The position numbers and the translations under genes were made by a program. 64,000 nt of DNA from Hyphomicrobiales bacterium (GTDB lineage Bacteria; Pseudomonadota; Alphaproteobacteria; Rhizobiales; Rhizobiaceae): assembly GCA_900472485.1 (NCBI GenBank), contig UCII01000001.1:59986-123985 (forward strand), given 5' to 3'. This document shows positions 44,200 to 53,144 of the stretch, piece by piece; position 1 is the stretch's first letter; the number at the start of each line of letters is the position of its first letter. The notes beneath the pieces are model-generated. The model was not told the origin of the DNA and searched no databases. It saw only the letters and a list, made by a program, of their open reading frames with translations.

Positions 44200-44400
44200 A
44201 ATTAATGCCTGGCTTATTTTCGTCAAGCCCAACATCCGGGCGAATCTAGCTTTGAACCGGTCGAGATAGAGGATGGCAAGGGGTGGGACCGAAAGAGCCC
44301 GTGCTATTTGTCCTCGATCGCACACCACTGCGGCCGGTGGGATGGGATCGATCAACGCCCGTTCGCGGTCCGTAAAATCACTTGAAACATGAAGCCCGCT
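44197..44400 (-). pseudogene. Possible transposase remnant
   Basis: A minus-strand frame without a start codon, bounded by stops, reads SSDFTDRERALIDPIPP. This resembles the N-terminus of IS5-type transposases, which commonly begin with a TDxExxLIxPLLPP pattern. The following 45 residues (AILYLDRFKARFARMLGL) are not recognisable as transposase. If real it is a short decayed fragment. No inverted repeats or target duplications were seen. Confidence 0.3.
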
Positions 44401-44563
44401 TCAGTTATGCTCAAATAGAGCAATAGTAGCGCACGTCATCGAAAGCCCTATTTTGATTCAGCGCTAAAGGGATCACAACCCGCTGTTATCGCTCAACTAC
44501 TTTTAAGTCGGGCTCTCAGGGACAGGCTCGGCCTTTTCTGAATTCGCTTAAGGAGGATTTTTC

Positions 44564-44935
44564 ATGATCCATGAAATGCGCATCTATACTTGCTTGCCCG
44601 GCAAGCTGCCAGCGCTCCAGGAGCGTTTCGAAACGGCGACGCTGGCGATCTGGGAGCGGCTCGGGATCCGCCCCATCGGCTTCTGGACGACGATGATCGG
44701 GCCGTCCAGCAACGATCTCATCTATTTCCTCGAATGGCAATCGCTAGAGGAGCGCCAGCGGAAATGGGCAGCATTCGTGGCTGATCCGGCTTGGAAGGAG
44801 GCTCTGGCAAGGAGCGAGACGTCAGGCCCGATCATTGCCAATATCGCCAGTTCGATCCTGCAACCGACCCGATTCTTTCGCCCCTTTATCGCCGTCGAGG
44901 CCGAGACTAAAACTGTAAAACTGGTGGAAGATTAA
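44564..44935 (+). CDS. NIPSNAP family protein
   Basis: A 123-residue protein with the NIPSNAP ferredoxin-like fold pattern: MIHEMRIYTCLPGKLPALQERF at the start, then RLGIRPIGFWTTMIGPSSNDLIY and FLEWQSLEERQRKWAAF. The fold is a dimeric alpha-beta barrel. The family has no settled role, but bacterial members often sit beside catabolic genes. An AAGGAGG site precedes the ATG. It stands alone between the two molybdenum hydroxylase loci. Confidence 0.85.
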   Translation: MIHEMRIYTCLPGKLPALQERFETATLAIWERLGIRPIGFWTTMIGPSSNDLIYFLEWQSLEERQRKWAAFVADPAWKEALARSETSGPIIANIASSILQPTRFFRPFIAVEAETKTVKLVED

Positions 44936-45007
44936 TGGGCCTGACGTAAAAGCCGGGACATGCCCGGCTTTCAAACTCTTTTCGGCAGGCGTGCTTGCCG
45001 CTTCCCG

Positions 45008-45211
45008 TCAGCCGTTCTGGTCACCGCTATTGTCTGCGGCCGGTTCCTGTTCTTTTTCCTTCAGCACGTCCGTCAGCTTGTTGACGCCTTCAAAGCCGGC
45101 GACGGCAGCAGCGGCCTTCGTCAGGAAACCGGCATTCGGGTTGACAGCCTCAACGGCCTCGTCGGCAGCCACGGCACCTGCAACTTCTTCAATCAGCTTT
45201 CCGATACCCAT
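45008..45211 (-). CDS. 67-residue hypothetical protein
   Basis: A small acidic, alanine-rich protein starting MGIGKLIEEVAGAV and ending in a polar tail (KEKEQEPAADNSGDQ). A clear AGGAG site lies six bases before the ATG. A longer frame extends upstream to 45439 but has cysteine-rich unconserved sequence. The first 50 residues are probably helical, and no membrane segment is present. I do not recognise a family. It is convergent with the NIPSNAP gene. Confidence 0.6.
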   Translation of the reverse strand: MGIGKLIEEVAGAVAADEAVEAVNPNAGFLTKAAAAVAGFEGVNKLTDVLKEKEQEPAADNSGDQNG

Positions 45212-45546
45212 TTCAAGCTCCTGATCTTTTTTGTCTGCCGCAAAGTTGCGGCGATCGAGCGTTGCGAACGCCTCGCAGCGGGTGTTTGGAAGGTCACTGC
45301 AAGCGACCTTTTCCTCCCCGGGGCAAGGCATGGTTTTCCCCGGCTCCTGCCATTTAGGCAACCAAACTGAAAGCGGCCTTAGCCCAAGATGAAGCGAAGC
45401 TGATATCGCGCAATCTCTACCGCACGCGCTTGCCCGCATTTGACACTTGCCGCCGTCAAGCCGTCACATCAGCCTAATAGGCCTGTGCTAAGCCCTCCGG
45501 AATTTCGGACAATGCCAAACCGTTTGAACCTGGGAAATTTCCTGCC

Positions 45547-46266
45547 ATGACATTCTCGCGCCGCGTCACGGCTCTTGCCGCATCCTTCCTCCCCTTCCTT
45601 TTCGCGCCGGCCTTCGCCGACTCCGATGTGCTCTGGAAGATCGTGCATGACAAATGCGTGGTGCAGACTGCGCCATGCCTTTCGGTGAATACGAACGAGC
45701 ACTATGCGATGCTGAAGGATCTGCGGGGCGTTGCGCAAGTTCTGCTGATTCCGACCGACAAGATCACGGGCATGGAGAGCCCGGCACTCCTCGATCCTGC
45801 AACGTATAACTTCTTTGCCGATGCCTGGGCCGAGCGAGCCGATGTCGATGTCCGGTTGCCGCATGCGCTCCCGCGCGACGGCCTCAGCCTGGCCGTCAAC
45901 GCGCAGCAGGCGCGCTCGCAGAACCAGCTGCATATCCACGTCGATTGCCTGAGCGCCGATGCACGGGCAGCCCTCAAGGCCGATGCCGACAAGATCGGCA
46001 CCGACTGGGCACCTCTTCCTGATACCATCGCCGGCCACAAGTTCACGGCGATCCGGGTCAAGGGCGAGACATTGGGCGACTTCAATCCGTTCCTGGCGCT
46101 TGCCAAGACATTGAAGGATCCGGCCAAGGAAATGGGCGATCACAATCTCGTGGTTGTCGGCGCCGATTTCGCCGACGGCCCCGGCTTTATCGTCCTGACG
46201 GATGTCGCAGCGCCCGGCATGGGCGGCGAGGACGTGCAGGACCATAGCTGCGCGATTACGCATTAA
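45547..46266 (+). CDS. cdh: CDP-diacylglycerol pyrophosphatase-like protein
   Basis: A 239-residue exported protein of the Cdh family, which hydrolyses CDP-diacylglycerol to phosphatidate and CMP. The signal peptide (MTFSRRVTALAASFLPFLF) is cleaved near AFA-DSD. Family features are VLWKIVHDKCV, LPRDGLSLAVN (family RD-x-x-x-L-A-N-like), and the HIT-like histidine motif NQLHIHVDC. The C-terminus DHSCAITH is also typical. The location is periplasmic or outer face of the inner membrane. The gene is monocistronic with a strong hairpin after it. Confidence 0.82.
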   Translation: MTFSRRVTALAASFLPFLFAPAFADSDVLWKIVHDKCVVQTAPCLSVNTNEHYAMLKDLRGVAQVLLIPTDKITGMESPALLDPATYNFFADAWAERADVDVRLPHALPRDGLSLAVNAQQARSQNQLHIHVDCLSADARAALKADADKIGTDWAPLPDTIAGHKFTAIRVKGETLGDFNPFLALAKTLKDPAKEMGDHNLVVVGADFADGPGFIVLTDVAAPGMGGEDVQDHSCAITH

Positions 46267-46321
46267 AATCAATATATTAAAGCTTAGTTCGTGGGCCGCA
46301 TCGATCACCTCTTCGATCCGG

Positions 46322-46353
46322 CGGCCTCCTTTCGCGCAAGCGAAAGGAGGCCG
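46322..46353 (+). terminator. Strong GNRA-capped hairpin after cdh
   Basis: A 14-base perfect stem, CGGCCTCCTTTCGC and GCGAAAGGAGGCCG, is closed by a GCAA tetraloop 55 bases after the stop. The very stable form suggests transcription end or mRNA protection. No T-run follows, so it is not a classical intrinsic terminator. Confidence 0.6.
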
Positions 46354-46527
46354 TAAACCAGATTTATGAATCCGGTTTCTAACGTCTATCGCGTTTCACA
46401 TACTAATCTTTTTGATGCGGTCGGTTCAGTGTTATAGTCCGGGTTGTGAGCCGGAGCTATGCATCATCCGTTCGTTGAGCATCCAGATCATCGACTGGCA
46501 TTGAAGGTTCGCGATCGAAAGCCTCAG

Positions 46528-46537
46528 GAGGCGCCTC
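46528..46537. promoter_or_regulatory. GAGGCGCCTC palindrome over the ribosome site of the next gene
   Basis: A 10-base perfect palindrome overlaps the AGGAGG ribosome site and abuts the ATG at 46538. It equals the core of the 22-base palindrome at 44178. It may be a shared regulatory site or a chance result of the Shine-Dalgarno sequence. Confidence 0.3.
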
Positions 46538-46999
46538 ATGAATCTTCAAATCAATAACCAATCCTACCAAGTCGATTCGGAGGGAGATACACCGCTCCTC
46601 TGGATCATTCGCGACGAGCTTGGCATGACCGGCACGAAATATGGCTGCGGGCTGGCACAATGCGGCGCTTGTTCGGTCCTCGTCGACGGCGAAGTGGTGC
46701 GCTCCTGCGTCACGCCGCTCGACAGCGTCGCCGGCCGCCAGATCACGACGATCGAGGCGATCGAAGCCGACCCGGTTGGAAAGCGTGTTGTCGCCGCCTG
46801 GGTCAAGCATCAGGTTCCGCAATGCGGCTACTGCCAATCGGGGCAGGTCGTGGCGGCGACTGCGCTCCTTAAACAAACGCCCAATCCCTCCGATGACGAG
46901 ATCGCCGCGGCGATGATCAATCTCTGTCGATGCGGCACCTACAACGCGATCAAGGCGGCAGTCAAAGATCTCTCGTCGAAAGAAGGAGAAACGCTGTGA
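46538..46999 (+). CDS. 2Fe-2S subunit of an exported molybdenum hydroxylase (IorA-like)
   Basis: A 153-residue subunit with cluster motifs CGLAQCGACSVLVDG (near residue 40) and CGYCQSGQVVAATALL plus MINLCRCGTYNAI. It resembles isoquinoline 1-oxidoreductase alpha and the small subunits of nicotinate or aldehyde dehydrogenases. It has no signal and is probably carried to the periplasm with the large subunit. An AGGAGG site is followed six bases later by the ATG. The stop overlaps the next start (GTGA). Confidence 0.92.
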   Translation: MNLQINNQSYQVDSEGDTPLLWIIRDELGMTGTKYGCGLAQCGACSVLVDGEVVRSCVTPLDSVAGRQITTIEAIEADPVGKRVVAAWVKHQVPQCGYCQSGQVVAATALLKQTPNPSDDEIAAAMINLCRCGTYNAIKAAVKDLSSKEGETL

Positions 47000-49260
47000 C
47001 CGAGACCAGCCGCAATCTCCTTCCTGAAGATGAGTTTCCCACAGGATCTCCTATCAACATCTCACGCCGGCACTTTCTCCTGACATCCGCGGGTGCAGCA
47101 GCAGGCGCTTTCGTCCTCGGCTTCGGCGTCCCGGTTGGCCGCGCGCGAGCCCAGCAGGCGGCAAGCCCAATGCCTCCAGGCACCCGCGTCCCGGCCTTTC
47201 TCGAAATCCGCCCGGACAGCAGCATCCGTTTCATGAGCCCCTTCGTCGAAGGCGGGCAAGGCGTCTTCACTGCGATGGCCCAGATCGTTGGCGAAGAACT
47301 CGATGCCGATCCGAAGACCTTCATCGTCGAAAATGCGCCGACGGGCAGCGACTATCTGGTCGTGCACGGTAAGATGCGCATTACCGGCGGCAGCATGTCG
47401 GTGCGCACCAGCTATGAAACGATGCGCCGGCTCGGCGCGCTCGCCCGCAACATGATCCTGCAAGCCGCCGCAAAGCGCCTGGATGCGCCGATCACTGAAC
47501 TGACGACGGAACCCGGCCGGGTCATCCATGCCGCGTCAGGGCGCAGCCTTGCCTATGGCGATGTTGCGAGTGAAGCACTGGATCTGCCGGTTCCTGCCCC
47601 TGAGAGCGTGGCGCTTCGGGACCCAAGCAAATTCCGCTGGATCGGCAAGCCGGTTGAGCGGCTCGATATCCACGACAAGTCGACAGGCAAGGCAGTCTAC
47701 GCTATCGATTGCAAGGTTGACGGCATGTTGCATGCCGCCGTCCAGCACGCGCCACGCCTCGGCCTGACCATCGGCAAGATCCGCAACGAAGAGCAGCTCA
47801 AGGCGATGCCGGGTGTTCATTCCGTCCACAGCCTGCCCGGCGCCGTTGCCGTCGTCGCCGAACGCTGGTGGAATGCCAAGCGTGCAGCCGAGGCCGCCCA
47901 GGTCGATTGGCGCGAGCCCGGCTCGGATGCCAATCCTGCGCTCCGCTATATGCCCGCCGATTTTTCAACCACAGCCTTCAACGACAAGCTCGCCAACGAA
48001 CCGGGCAATGGCAAGGAAGCGGAGAATGTCGGCGATATCGCCAAAGCGTTCGACGGCGCCAAGACCGTCGTTTCCGCCACCTACAGGAGCCAGTATCTGC
48101 ATCATGCGCAGCTGGAGCCGCCATCGACCCTGGCCCGGTTCAATCCGGACGGCAGTCTCGAACTCTGGATGCCCAACCAGGCACCCGAACAATTCCAGGC
48201 CGACATAGCCAAGCTGACGAGGCTCGATCCATCGAAGGTGATAATCCATAGCCCCATTCTGGGCGGCTTCTTCGGACGGCATTTCCTGTATCCGTCGGCC
48301 AATCCCTATCCGCAGGCCATCCAGCTTGCAAAAGAGGTTGGGCGGCCGGTCAAGCTCATCTGGAGCCGCGAGGAGGAATTTCTGCGCGATCCGATGCGTC
48401 CGATGGCGGCGGTGCGCTTCCGCGGCGCACTCGACGCCACCGGCATGCCGGTGGCACTCGAGGCCATCAGCGCTTGCGAGGGTCCGACGGAAGGCGTCTA
48501 CGGTCACAAGGAGGATTCGCTGGATCCGACGGCCCTGGAGGGCCTGGCCGGCAAATCCTATGCAATCCCGAACTACCGCATCGCGCAGATCTACGTCAAA
48601 AACCCGACGACGCTCGCCTATTGGCGCTCTGTCGGCAATTCCATGAACGACTTCTTCTACGAGACCTTCCTCGACGAGTTGGCGGACAAGGGTGGGCAGG
48701 ACCCCTATCAGCTGCGCCTCAAGCTGCTGGAAAAGAACGAGCGGCTGAGCAATCTCCTGAAAGCGGCCGGCGACCTCTCAGGCGGCTGGAAGCGGGGGCC
48801 ATTCACGGCAGACGACGGTTCGCGGCGCGCGCGCGGCGTGGCGATGGCCTCTCCGTTCGGCAGCCATACGGCTGCGATCGCCGAAGTGTCGATCCGCAAC
48901 GGCCAGGTCGTCGTCCATGACGTCTGGGAAGCGATCGACCCCGGCAGCATCGTCAATCCGGCAATCATCGAAGCTCAGGTCAATTCGGCGGCCGCACTCG
49001 GCATGTCGCAAGTGCTGATGGAGGAGGCCGTCTACAAGAACGGCGAGCCGGTGGCGCGCAATTATGACCTCTATCCGATCCTGCCGCCGGATCGCATGGC
49101 GCGCGTTCACGTCCGCATCGTCGAAAGCGGGGCGGAAATGGGCGGCATCGGTGAGCCGGGCCTGCCAGCCATCCCGCCGGCGGTCGCCAATGCGGTGTCC
49201 ACGCTGACAGGCAAGCGGATACGCAGCATGCCTCTCTCCAACTACACCTTTGAAAGCTGA
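46996..49260 (+). CDS. Molybdopterin-binding large subunit, Tat-exported (IorB-like)
   Basis: A 754-residue catalytic subunit. A Tat signal is seen (INISRRHFLLTSAGAAAGAF, cleavage near ARAQQ). Molybdopterin features include GSDYLVVHGKMRITGGSMSV and ILGGFFGRHFLYPS. The C-terminal catalytic glutamate lies in GGIGEPGLPAIPPAVANAV. No FAD gene follows, so electrons go through the small subunit to a cytochrome c. I take a GTG start at 46996, inside the small-subunit stop, with an AAGGAGAA site. The upstream ATG at 46930 lies within the small subunit and is rejected. The substrate is probably an aldehyde or N-heterocycle. Confidence 0.9.
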   Translation: MTETSRNLLPEDEFPTGSPINISRRHFLLTSAGAAAGAFVLGFGVPVGRARAQQAASPMPPGTRVPAFLEIRPDSSIRFMSPFVEGGQGVFTAMAQIVGEELDADPKTFIVENAPTGSDYLVVHGKMRITGGSMSVRTSYETMRRLGALARNMILQAAAKRLDAPITELTTEPGRVIHAASGRSLAYGDVASEALDLPVPAPESVALRDPSKFRWIGKPVERLDIHDKSTGKAVYAIDCKVDGMLHAAVQHAPRLGLTIGKIRNEEQLKAMPGVHSVHSLPGAVAVVAERWWNAKRAAEAAQVDWREPGSDANPALRYMPADFSTTAFNDKLANEPGNGKEAENVGDIAKAFDGAKTVVSATYRSQYLHHAQLEPPSTLARFNPDGSLELWMPNQAPEQFQADIAKLTRLDPSKVIIHSPILGGFFGRHFLYPSANPYPQAIQLAKEVGRPVKLIWSREEEFLRDPMRPMAAVRFRGALDATGMPVALEAISACEGPTEGVYGHKEDSLDPTALEGLAGKSYAIPNYRIAQIYVKNPTTLAYWRSVGNSMNDFFYETFLDELADKGGQDPYQLRLKLLEKNERLSNLLKAAGDLSGGWKRGPFTADDGSRRARGVAMASPFGSHTAAIAEVSIRNGQVVVHDVWEAIDPGSIVNPAIIEAQVNSAAALGMSQVLMEEAVYKNGEPVARNYDLYPILPPDRMARVHVRIVESGAEMGGIGEPGLPAIPPAVANAVSTLTGKRIRSMPLSNYTFES

Positions 49261-49385
49261 GGCGCAGCACTCGCTGCGCCAGGCACATATCCGGCTCTCG
49301 GCTCATTTCTGGTCCGAGAGCCGGCTTGGTTGGCTTCCGTCTGACAGAATACGAAATCCCGAAGCAAAGACATGAGGGCACCCTC

Positions 49386-50735
49386 TTGAAGAAACTTCTT
49401 CTGGTTCTTCTCCTGATTATCGTGCTTGTGGCCGGCGGCGTCGCATGGTTCGTAACCCGCACGCCGGCATCTCCCTTCGACAAGGTCGCCGCGACAGAGG
49501 CGCCTTCGGAAGACCTGCTGCAGCACGGCGAATATGTCGCGCGCCTCGGCGACTGCGTCGCCTGCCACAGCACGCCGAAGAGCGCCCCCTTTGCCGGCGG
49601 ACTGGAGATGGGGACGCCGCTCGGCTCCATTTTCACGACCAACATCACTCCGGACAAAGAAACCGGGATCGGCAACTATACGCTTGCCGATTTCGACCGC
49701 GCCGTGCGGCATGGTGTTGCCCGCGACGGGCATCGCCTCTACCCGGCCATGCCCTATCCTTCCTATGTGAAGATGAGCGACGACGACATTCGTGCGCTCT
49801 ATGCCTATTTCATGAATACGGTCGAGCCTGTGAAACAGGCGGACAGACCCTCCGGCATCAAATGGCCGATGAACATGCGCTGGCCTCTGGCGCTCTGGAA
49901 TGCCGTCTTCACCGAAGGCGGCACCTATCAGCCGAAAACGGCCGGTGATGACCAGTGGAACCGTGGCGCCTATCTGGTTCAGGGGCCGGGACACTGCGGC
50001 AGCTGTCATACGCCGCGCGCAATCACGATGGCAGAAAAGGCGCTGGATGAGAGCAGTCCGCTCTATCTTTCCGGCGCCCTTCTCGACGGCTGGTATGCAC
50101 CGAGCCTGCGCGGCGATCCCAATACCGGACTTGGGCGCTGGAGCGAGGACGATATCTATGCCTTCCTCAAGAACGGCAGGAACGGTCACGCCGTCGTCTT
50201 CGGCTCGATGGCGGATGCCTTTAACAATTCGACGCAGTTCATGAGTGATGACGACCTGAAGGCAATAAGCCATTACCTAAAATCCCTGCCCGGCGATCCC
50301 GCCCGCGACGGCACCCCCTGGCAATATGACGGGGCCACGGCCCAGAACGTATCGATTTCCAATCGTGAGCAGATACCGGGCGCCCAGACTTTCGTTGCAA
50401 AATGCAGCTTCTGTCACGGCGTCGACGGGCGCGGAAAGCAGCAATGGATTCCGCCGCTCGCCGGCTCTGCCGCTTCGCTTGCGAAGGAAAACGCGTCGCA
50501 GATCAATGCGACGCTGAACGGCTCCAGCCGCGTCGTCGCAAATGGAATCCCGGATGCCTATCGCATGCCGCCGTTCCGCCAGCAGCTTTCGGACCAGCAG
50601 ATTGCCGATGTCCTGACATTCGTGCGCTCTTCCTGGGGAAATCATGGCGGAGCGGTTACAGCAAACGATGTGCAGGCCCTGCGCGAGCACACGGATCCGG
50701 CAAGCAGCAGCCCGATCATATTGCAGATGCGGTAG
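49386..50735 (+). CDS. Triheme cytochrome c of the molybdenum dehydrogenase
   Basis: A 449-residue membrane-anchored cytochrome with an N-terminal helix (LLLVLLLIIVLVAGGVAWF) and three CxxCH heme sites: CVACHSTP, CGSCHTPR and CSFCHGVDG. The layout is that of the cytochrome subunit of gluconate, alcohol and nicotinate dehydrogenases. Start: a TTG at 49386 (protein MKKLLLVLL) with a GAGGG site seven bases before fits the signal pattern better than the frame start at 49326. It passes electrons from the 2Fe-2S subunit toward quinone or an oxidase. It forms a three-gene operon with the two preceding genes. Confidence 0.9.
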   Translation: MKKLLLVLLLIIVLVAGGVAWFVTRTPASPFDKVAATEAPSEDLLQHGEYVARLGDCVACHSTPKSAPFAGGLEMGTPLGSIFTTNITPDKETGIGNYTLADFDRAVRHGVARDGHRLYPAMPYPSYVKMSDDDIRALYAYFMNTVEPVKQADRPSGIKWPMNMRWPLALWNAVFTEGGTYQPKTAGDDQWNRGAYLVQGPGHCGSCHTPRAITMAEKALDESSPLYLSGALLDGWYAPSLRGDPNTGLGRWSEDDIYAFLKNGRNGHAVVFGSMADAFNNSTQFMSDDDLKAISHYLKSLPGDPARDGTPWQYDGATAQNVSISNREQIPGAQTFVAKCSFCHGVDGRGKQQWIPPLAGSAASLAKENASQINATLNGSSRVVANGIPDAYRMPPFRQQLSDQQIADVLTFVRSSWGNHGGAVTANDVQALREHTDPASSSPIILQMR

Positions 50736-50922
50736 TCCTGGTTGCTCGTTGACCGTTGCCGTGCCGCTACGCGTGACTTACGGCATTGTCTTCCCATAAG
50801 CCTCAGAGCTATCGCATATGGAGCGGATGAGCACTGGAAATTCGTTCTCCCCAGCGGGCAGAAGGGACGCCGTAACGACTTCAGTCCATGCGATTGCCCT
50901 GCCATGAGCCGGGATCAAGCAT

Positions 50923-52422
50923 CTACTGTTCCTGCCCGGCAAGCTTGAGAGCTTGCGCCCGCCTTCTTCTCCTGCTCACCCGCGACGAGGGCGTCTTGAC
51001 CTGCCCTTCCTGGGGCAAGGAAATGATAGCCTTCAGACCGGGATTGTTGGGCTGAAGCAGGATATCGCCGCCATGCTGCCGGGCCACTGCCCTTGCAATA
51101 GACAGGCCGAGTCCGACGCCGCCCGTGCCCCTGTTTCTCGAAGCTTCCAGACGGAAGAAGGGCGCGAATACCTTTTCCTTCATATCCTCGGGTATGCCCG
51201 GGCCATTGTCTTCGACGACGATATCGATGGTGCTGACGGAATGGTGAATATGGACCCTGGCATAGCCGCCGTAGCGCGCCGCATTTTCCGCAAGATTGCG
51301 GACGGCGCGGCGCAAGCCATCGGGCCGGCAGCGATAGGTCGTCTTCGGCCCTTCGATATATTCCACCGGCAGGCCGAGATCGGCAAGGTCGTCGCAGATG
51401 CTGCCGACCAGCGCCTCAAGCTCGATGGCTCGGGTTTCCTCGGCCGTGGATTCGCCGCGTGCGAAAGAAATGGCGGCTTCCGTCATGCTCTGAAGCTCGT
51501 CGATGGTCGTCAGCATCTTCTGCTGGATATCGGCGTCCTTGACGAATTCCGCCCGCAACCGAAGCGAAGTCAGCGGCGTCCTGAGATCATGGCCGATTGC
51601 GGCCAGCATCCGGGTGCGATCGTCGACGAAGCGATGCAGGCGTTCCTGCATCCTGTTGAACGCCTCAGCCGTGCGCCTGATGTCATCAGGTCCTTCTTCC
51701 GGCAGCGGCGGAAGATTTTCGCCGCGCCCCAAGGCTTCCGCCGAAACGGCAAGCCGTCTCAGCGGGCGCGCGATGCGGCTGGCGATGAATACTCCGATAA
51801 GTGACAGGATGAGCGCGGTGGTCGCAAGAGAGGTGAGCGATTTCATATCCCACCAGCGGTCGCCGACATTCTTATAGAACGCCGTGTTCAGCCACATGCC
51901 GTCATTGAGCTTGACGACAAGGCCGTATCCGTTGCGATCCCCGAAATAAACGAATTTTGCCGGCTGCGGCAGGCTCCAGAGAACGGGCGGCGGTGTAGCC
52001 CAGCCGTCGGCAGCATTTGCGGTCATTGTCCCCTTCGACATCAGATGATCGACATCGGAGTTCGAGCGCATGCCGTACTTCGCGCCGAGATCGATAAAAT
52101 TCTCGATCGGCCGCGCAAGTTCGTTTGCCGCACGCGAGCGCCATGCGCTTTCATCCGTCGGTTCCGTCTGCGAAAGCCAGAAACGGGAATAGCTGGTCTC
52201 GCTTGCCAACAGAGCCTGTTCACGCAACGGCTTGGGCATGGATTCCATCAAGCGCGTGACGGAGGCACACCGGCTGAAAAATTCGCTCTTCATGGCGGCA
52301 TGCAGCGCCTTGGTGCGCTCGTCCCAGGAAATCGAAAATGTCAGGCACTGCGAGACGACAAGGGCAAGCAGGGTAAAGCCGATGAACTGCGCGGCAAGGC
52401 TCCTCCTCCACCAGTAGATCAT
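50923..52422 (-). CDS. Sensor histidine kinase (EnvZ/TctE-like)
   Basis: A 499-residue membrane kinase with helices near residues 8-28 and 175-195 and a periplasmic sensor of about 145 residues between them. The HAMP region (IARPLRRLAVSAEALGRGE) is followed by the H box AIGHDLRTPLTSLRLRAEF, N box NLAENAARYGG, and DNGPGIPEDM and GVGLGLSIARAVARQHGG. The start at 52422 (MIYWWRRSL) lies in the partner regulator's stop (ATGA). The sensed signal is unknown; neighbouring genes (cytochrome, flavodoxin) hint at redox or envelope state. Confidence 0.92.
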   Translation of the reverse strand: MIYWWRRSLAAQFIGFTLLALVVSQCLTFSISWDERTKALHAAMKSEFFSRCASVTRLMESMPKPLREQALLASETSYSRFWLSQTEPTDESAWRSRAANELARPIENFIDLGAKYGMRSNSDVDHLMSKGTMTANAADGWATPPPVLWSLPQPAKFVYFGDRNGYGLVVKLNDGMWLNTAFYKNVGDRWWDMKSLTSLATTALILSLIGVFIASRIARPLRRLAVSAEALGRGENLPPLPEEGPDDIRRTAEAFNRMQERLHRFVDDRTRMLAAIGHDLRTPLTSLRLRAEFVKDADIQQKMLTTIDELQSMTEAAISFARGESTAEETRAIELEALVGSICDDLADLGLPVEYIEGPKTTYRCRPDGLRRAVRNLAENAARYGGYARVHIHHSVSTIDIVVEDNGPGIPEDMKEKVFAPFFRLEASRNRGTGGVGLGLSIARAVARQHGGDILLQPNNPGLKAIISLPQEGQVKTPSSRVSRRRRRAQALKLAGQEQ

Positions 52423-53144
52423 TCGAACCCCACATCCGCCGAGAGACTGTAGCCGCCGCCCCAATGCGTCTTGATGACCGAAGGGTTCTTCGGGTCCGGC
52501 TCGATCTTCTTGCGCAGGCGGCTCACCTGATTGTCGATGCTTCTATCGAAGATGTCGGCCGTCCTGCCAACCGTCAGGTCGAGAAGCTGTTCGCGGCTGA
52601 GCACCATGCCCGGCCGTTCGAGGAAGACCTTCAGAAGCCGGAATTCGGCGGTGCTGAGCGGGATGCCGACGCCATCATCGCCCGAAAGCTCCTGCCGCCC
52701 CATATTGACGCGCCATTGACCGACACGAACGACCCTCGCCTTTTTCAGCGTTTCCCGCTGCTGCTGCGGCACGCCATTGACCCGACGCAGAACAGCCCGG
52801 ATGCGTGCCAGCAATTCGCGCGGATTGAACGGCTTCACCAGATAATCGTCAGCCCCCAGTTCAAGGCCGATGATGCGGTCCGTATCCTCGCTCATGGCGG
52901 TCAGGAAGATGATGGGGGTATCCGTCGTCGCCCTGAGATGACGGCAGACGGAGAGACCATCTTCGCCCGGCATCATGACGTCGAGAACGATCAGATCCAC
53001 GGCACCGCGCTCGAGAATCCGTCTCAGGGCCAGCCCGCTATCGGCGACGCTGACCTTGTAGCCCTGCTGATCGAGATATTGGCCGACAAGGTCCCTTATG
53101 TCCGAATGATCATCGACGACGGCGATGTGCGCAGCTTTTTGCAT
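52419..53144 (-). CDS. OmpR-family response regulator
   Basis: A 241-residue regulator paired with the preceding kinase. Receiver features are VVDDHSDIRD, phospho-aspartate in LIVLDVMMPGEDGL, TAMS, and lysine in DDYLVKPFNPREL. The C-terminal winged helix includes LSTAEFRLLKVFLERPGMVL and ends with NPSVIKTHWGGGYSL. The start at 53144 (MQKAAHIAVVDDH) is favoured over 53213. It is probably autoregulated from the long gap upstream; target genes are unknown. Confidence 0.93.
   Translation of the reverse strand: MQKAAHIAVVDDHSDIRDLVGQYLDQQGYKVSVADSGLALRRILERGAVDLIVLDVMMPGEDGLSVCRHLRATTDTPIIFLTAMSEDTDRIIGLELGADDYLVKPFNPRELLARIRAVLRRVNGVPQQQRETLKKARVVRVGQWRVNMGRQELSGDDGVGIPLSTAEFRLLKVFLERPGMVLSREQLLDLTVGRTADIFDRSIDNQVSRLRKKIEPDPKNPSVIKTHWGGGYSLSADVGFE

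Larger units (their letters stand above)
44016..44563. other. Divergent intergenic region with palindrome and decayed ORF
   Basis: This 548-base gap separates the PaoABC-like operon (minus) from the NIPSNAP gene (plus). It contains a perfect 22-base palindrome (44178-44199) and a minus-strand frame without a start that resembles a transposase end (44197-44400). A clear promoter could not be picked for either gene. Confidence 0.5.
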
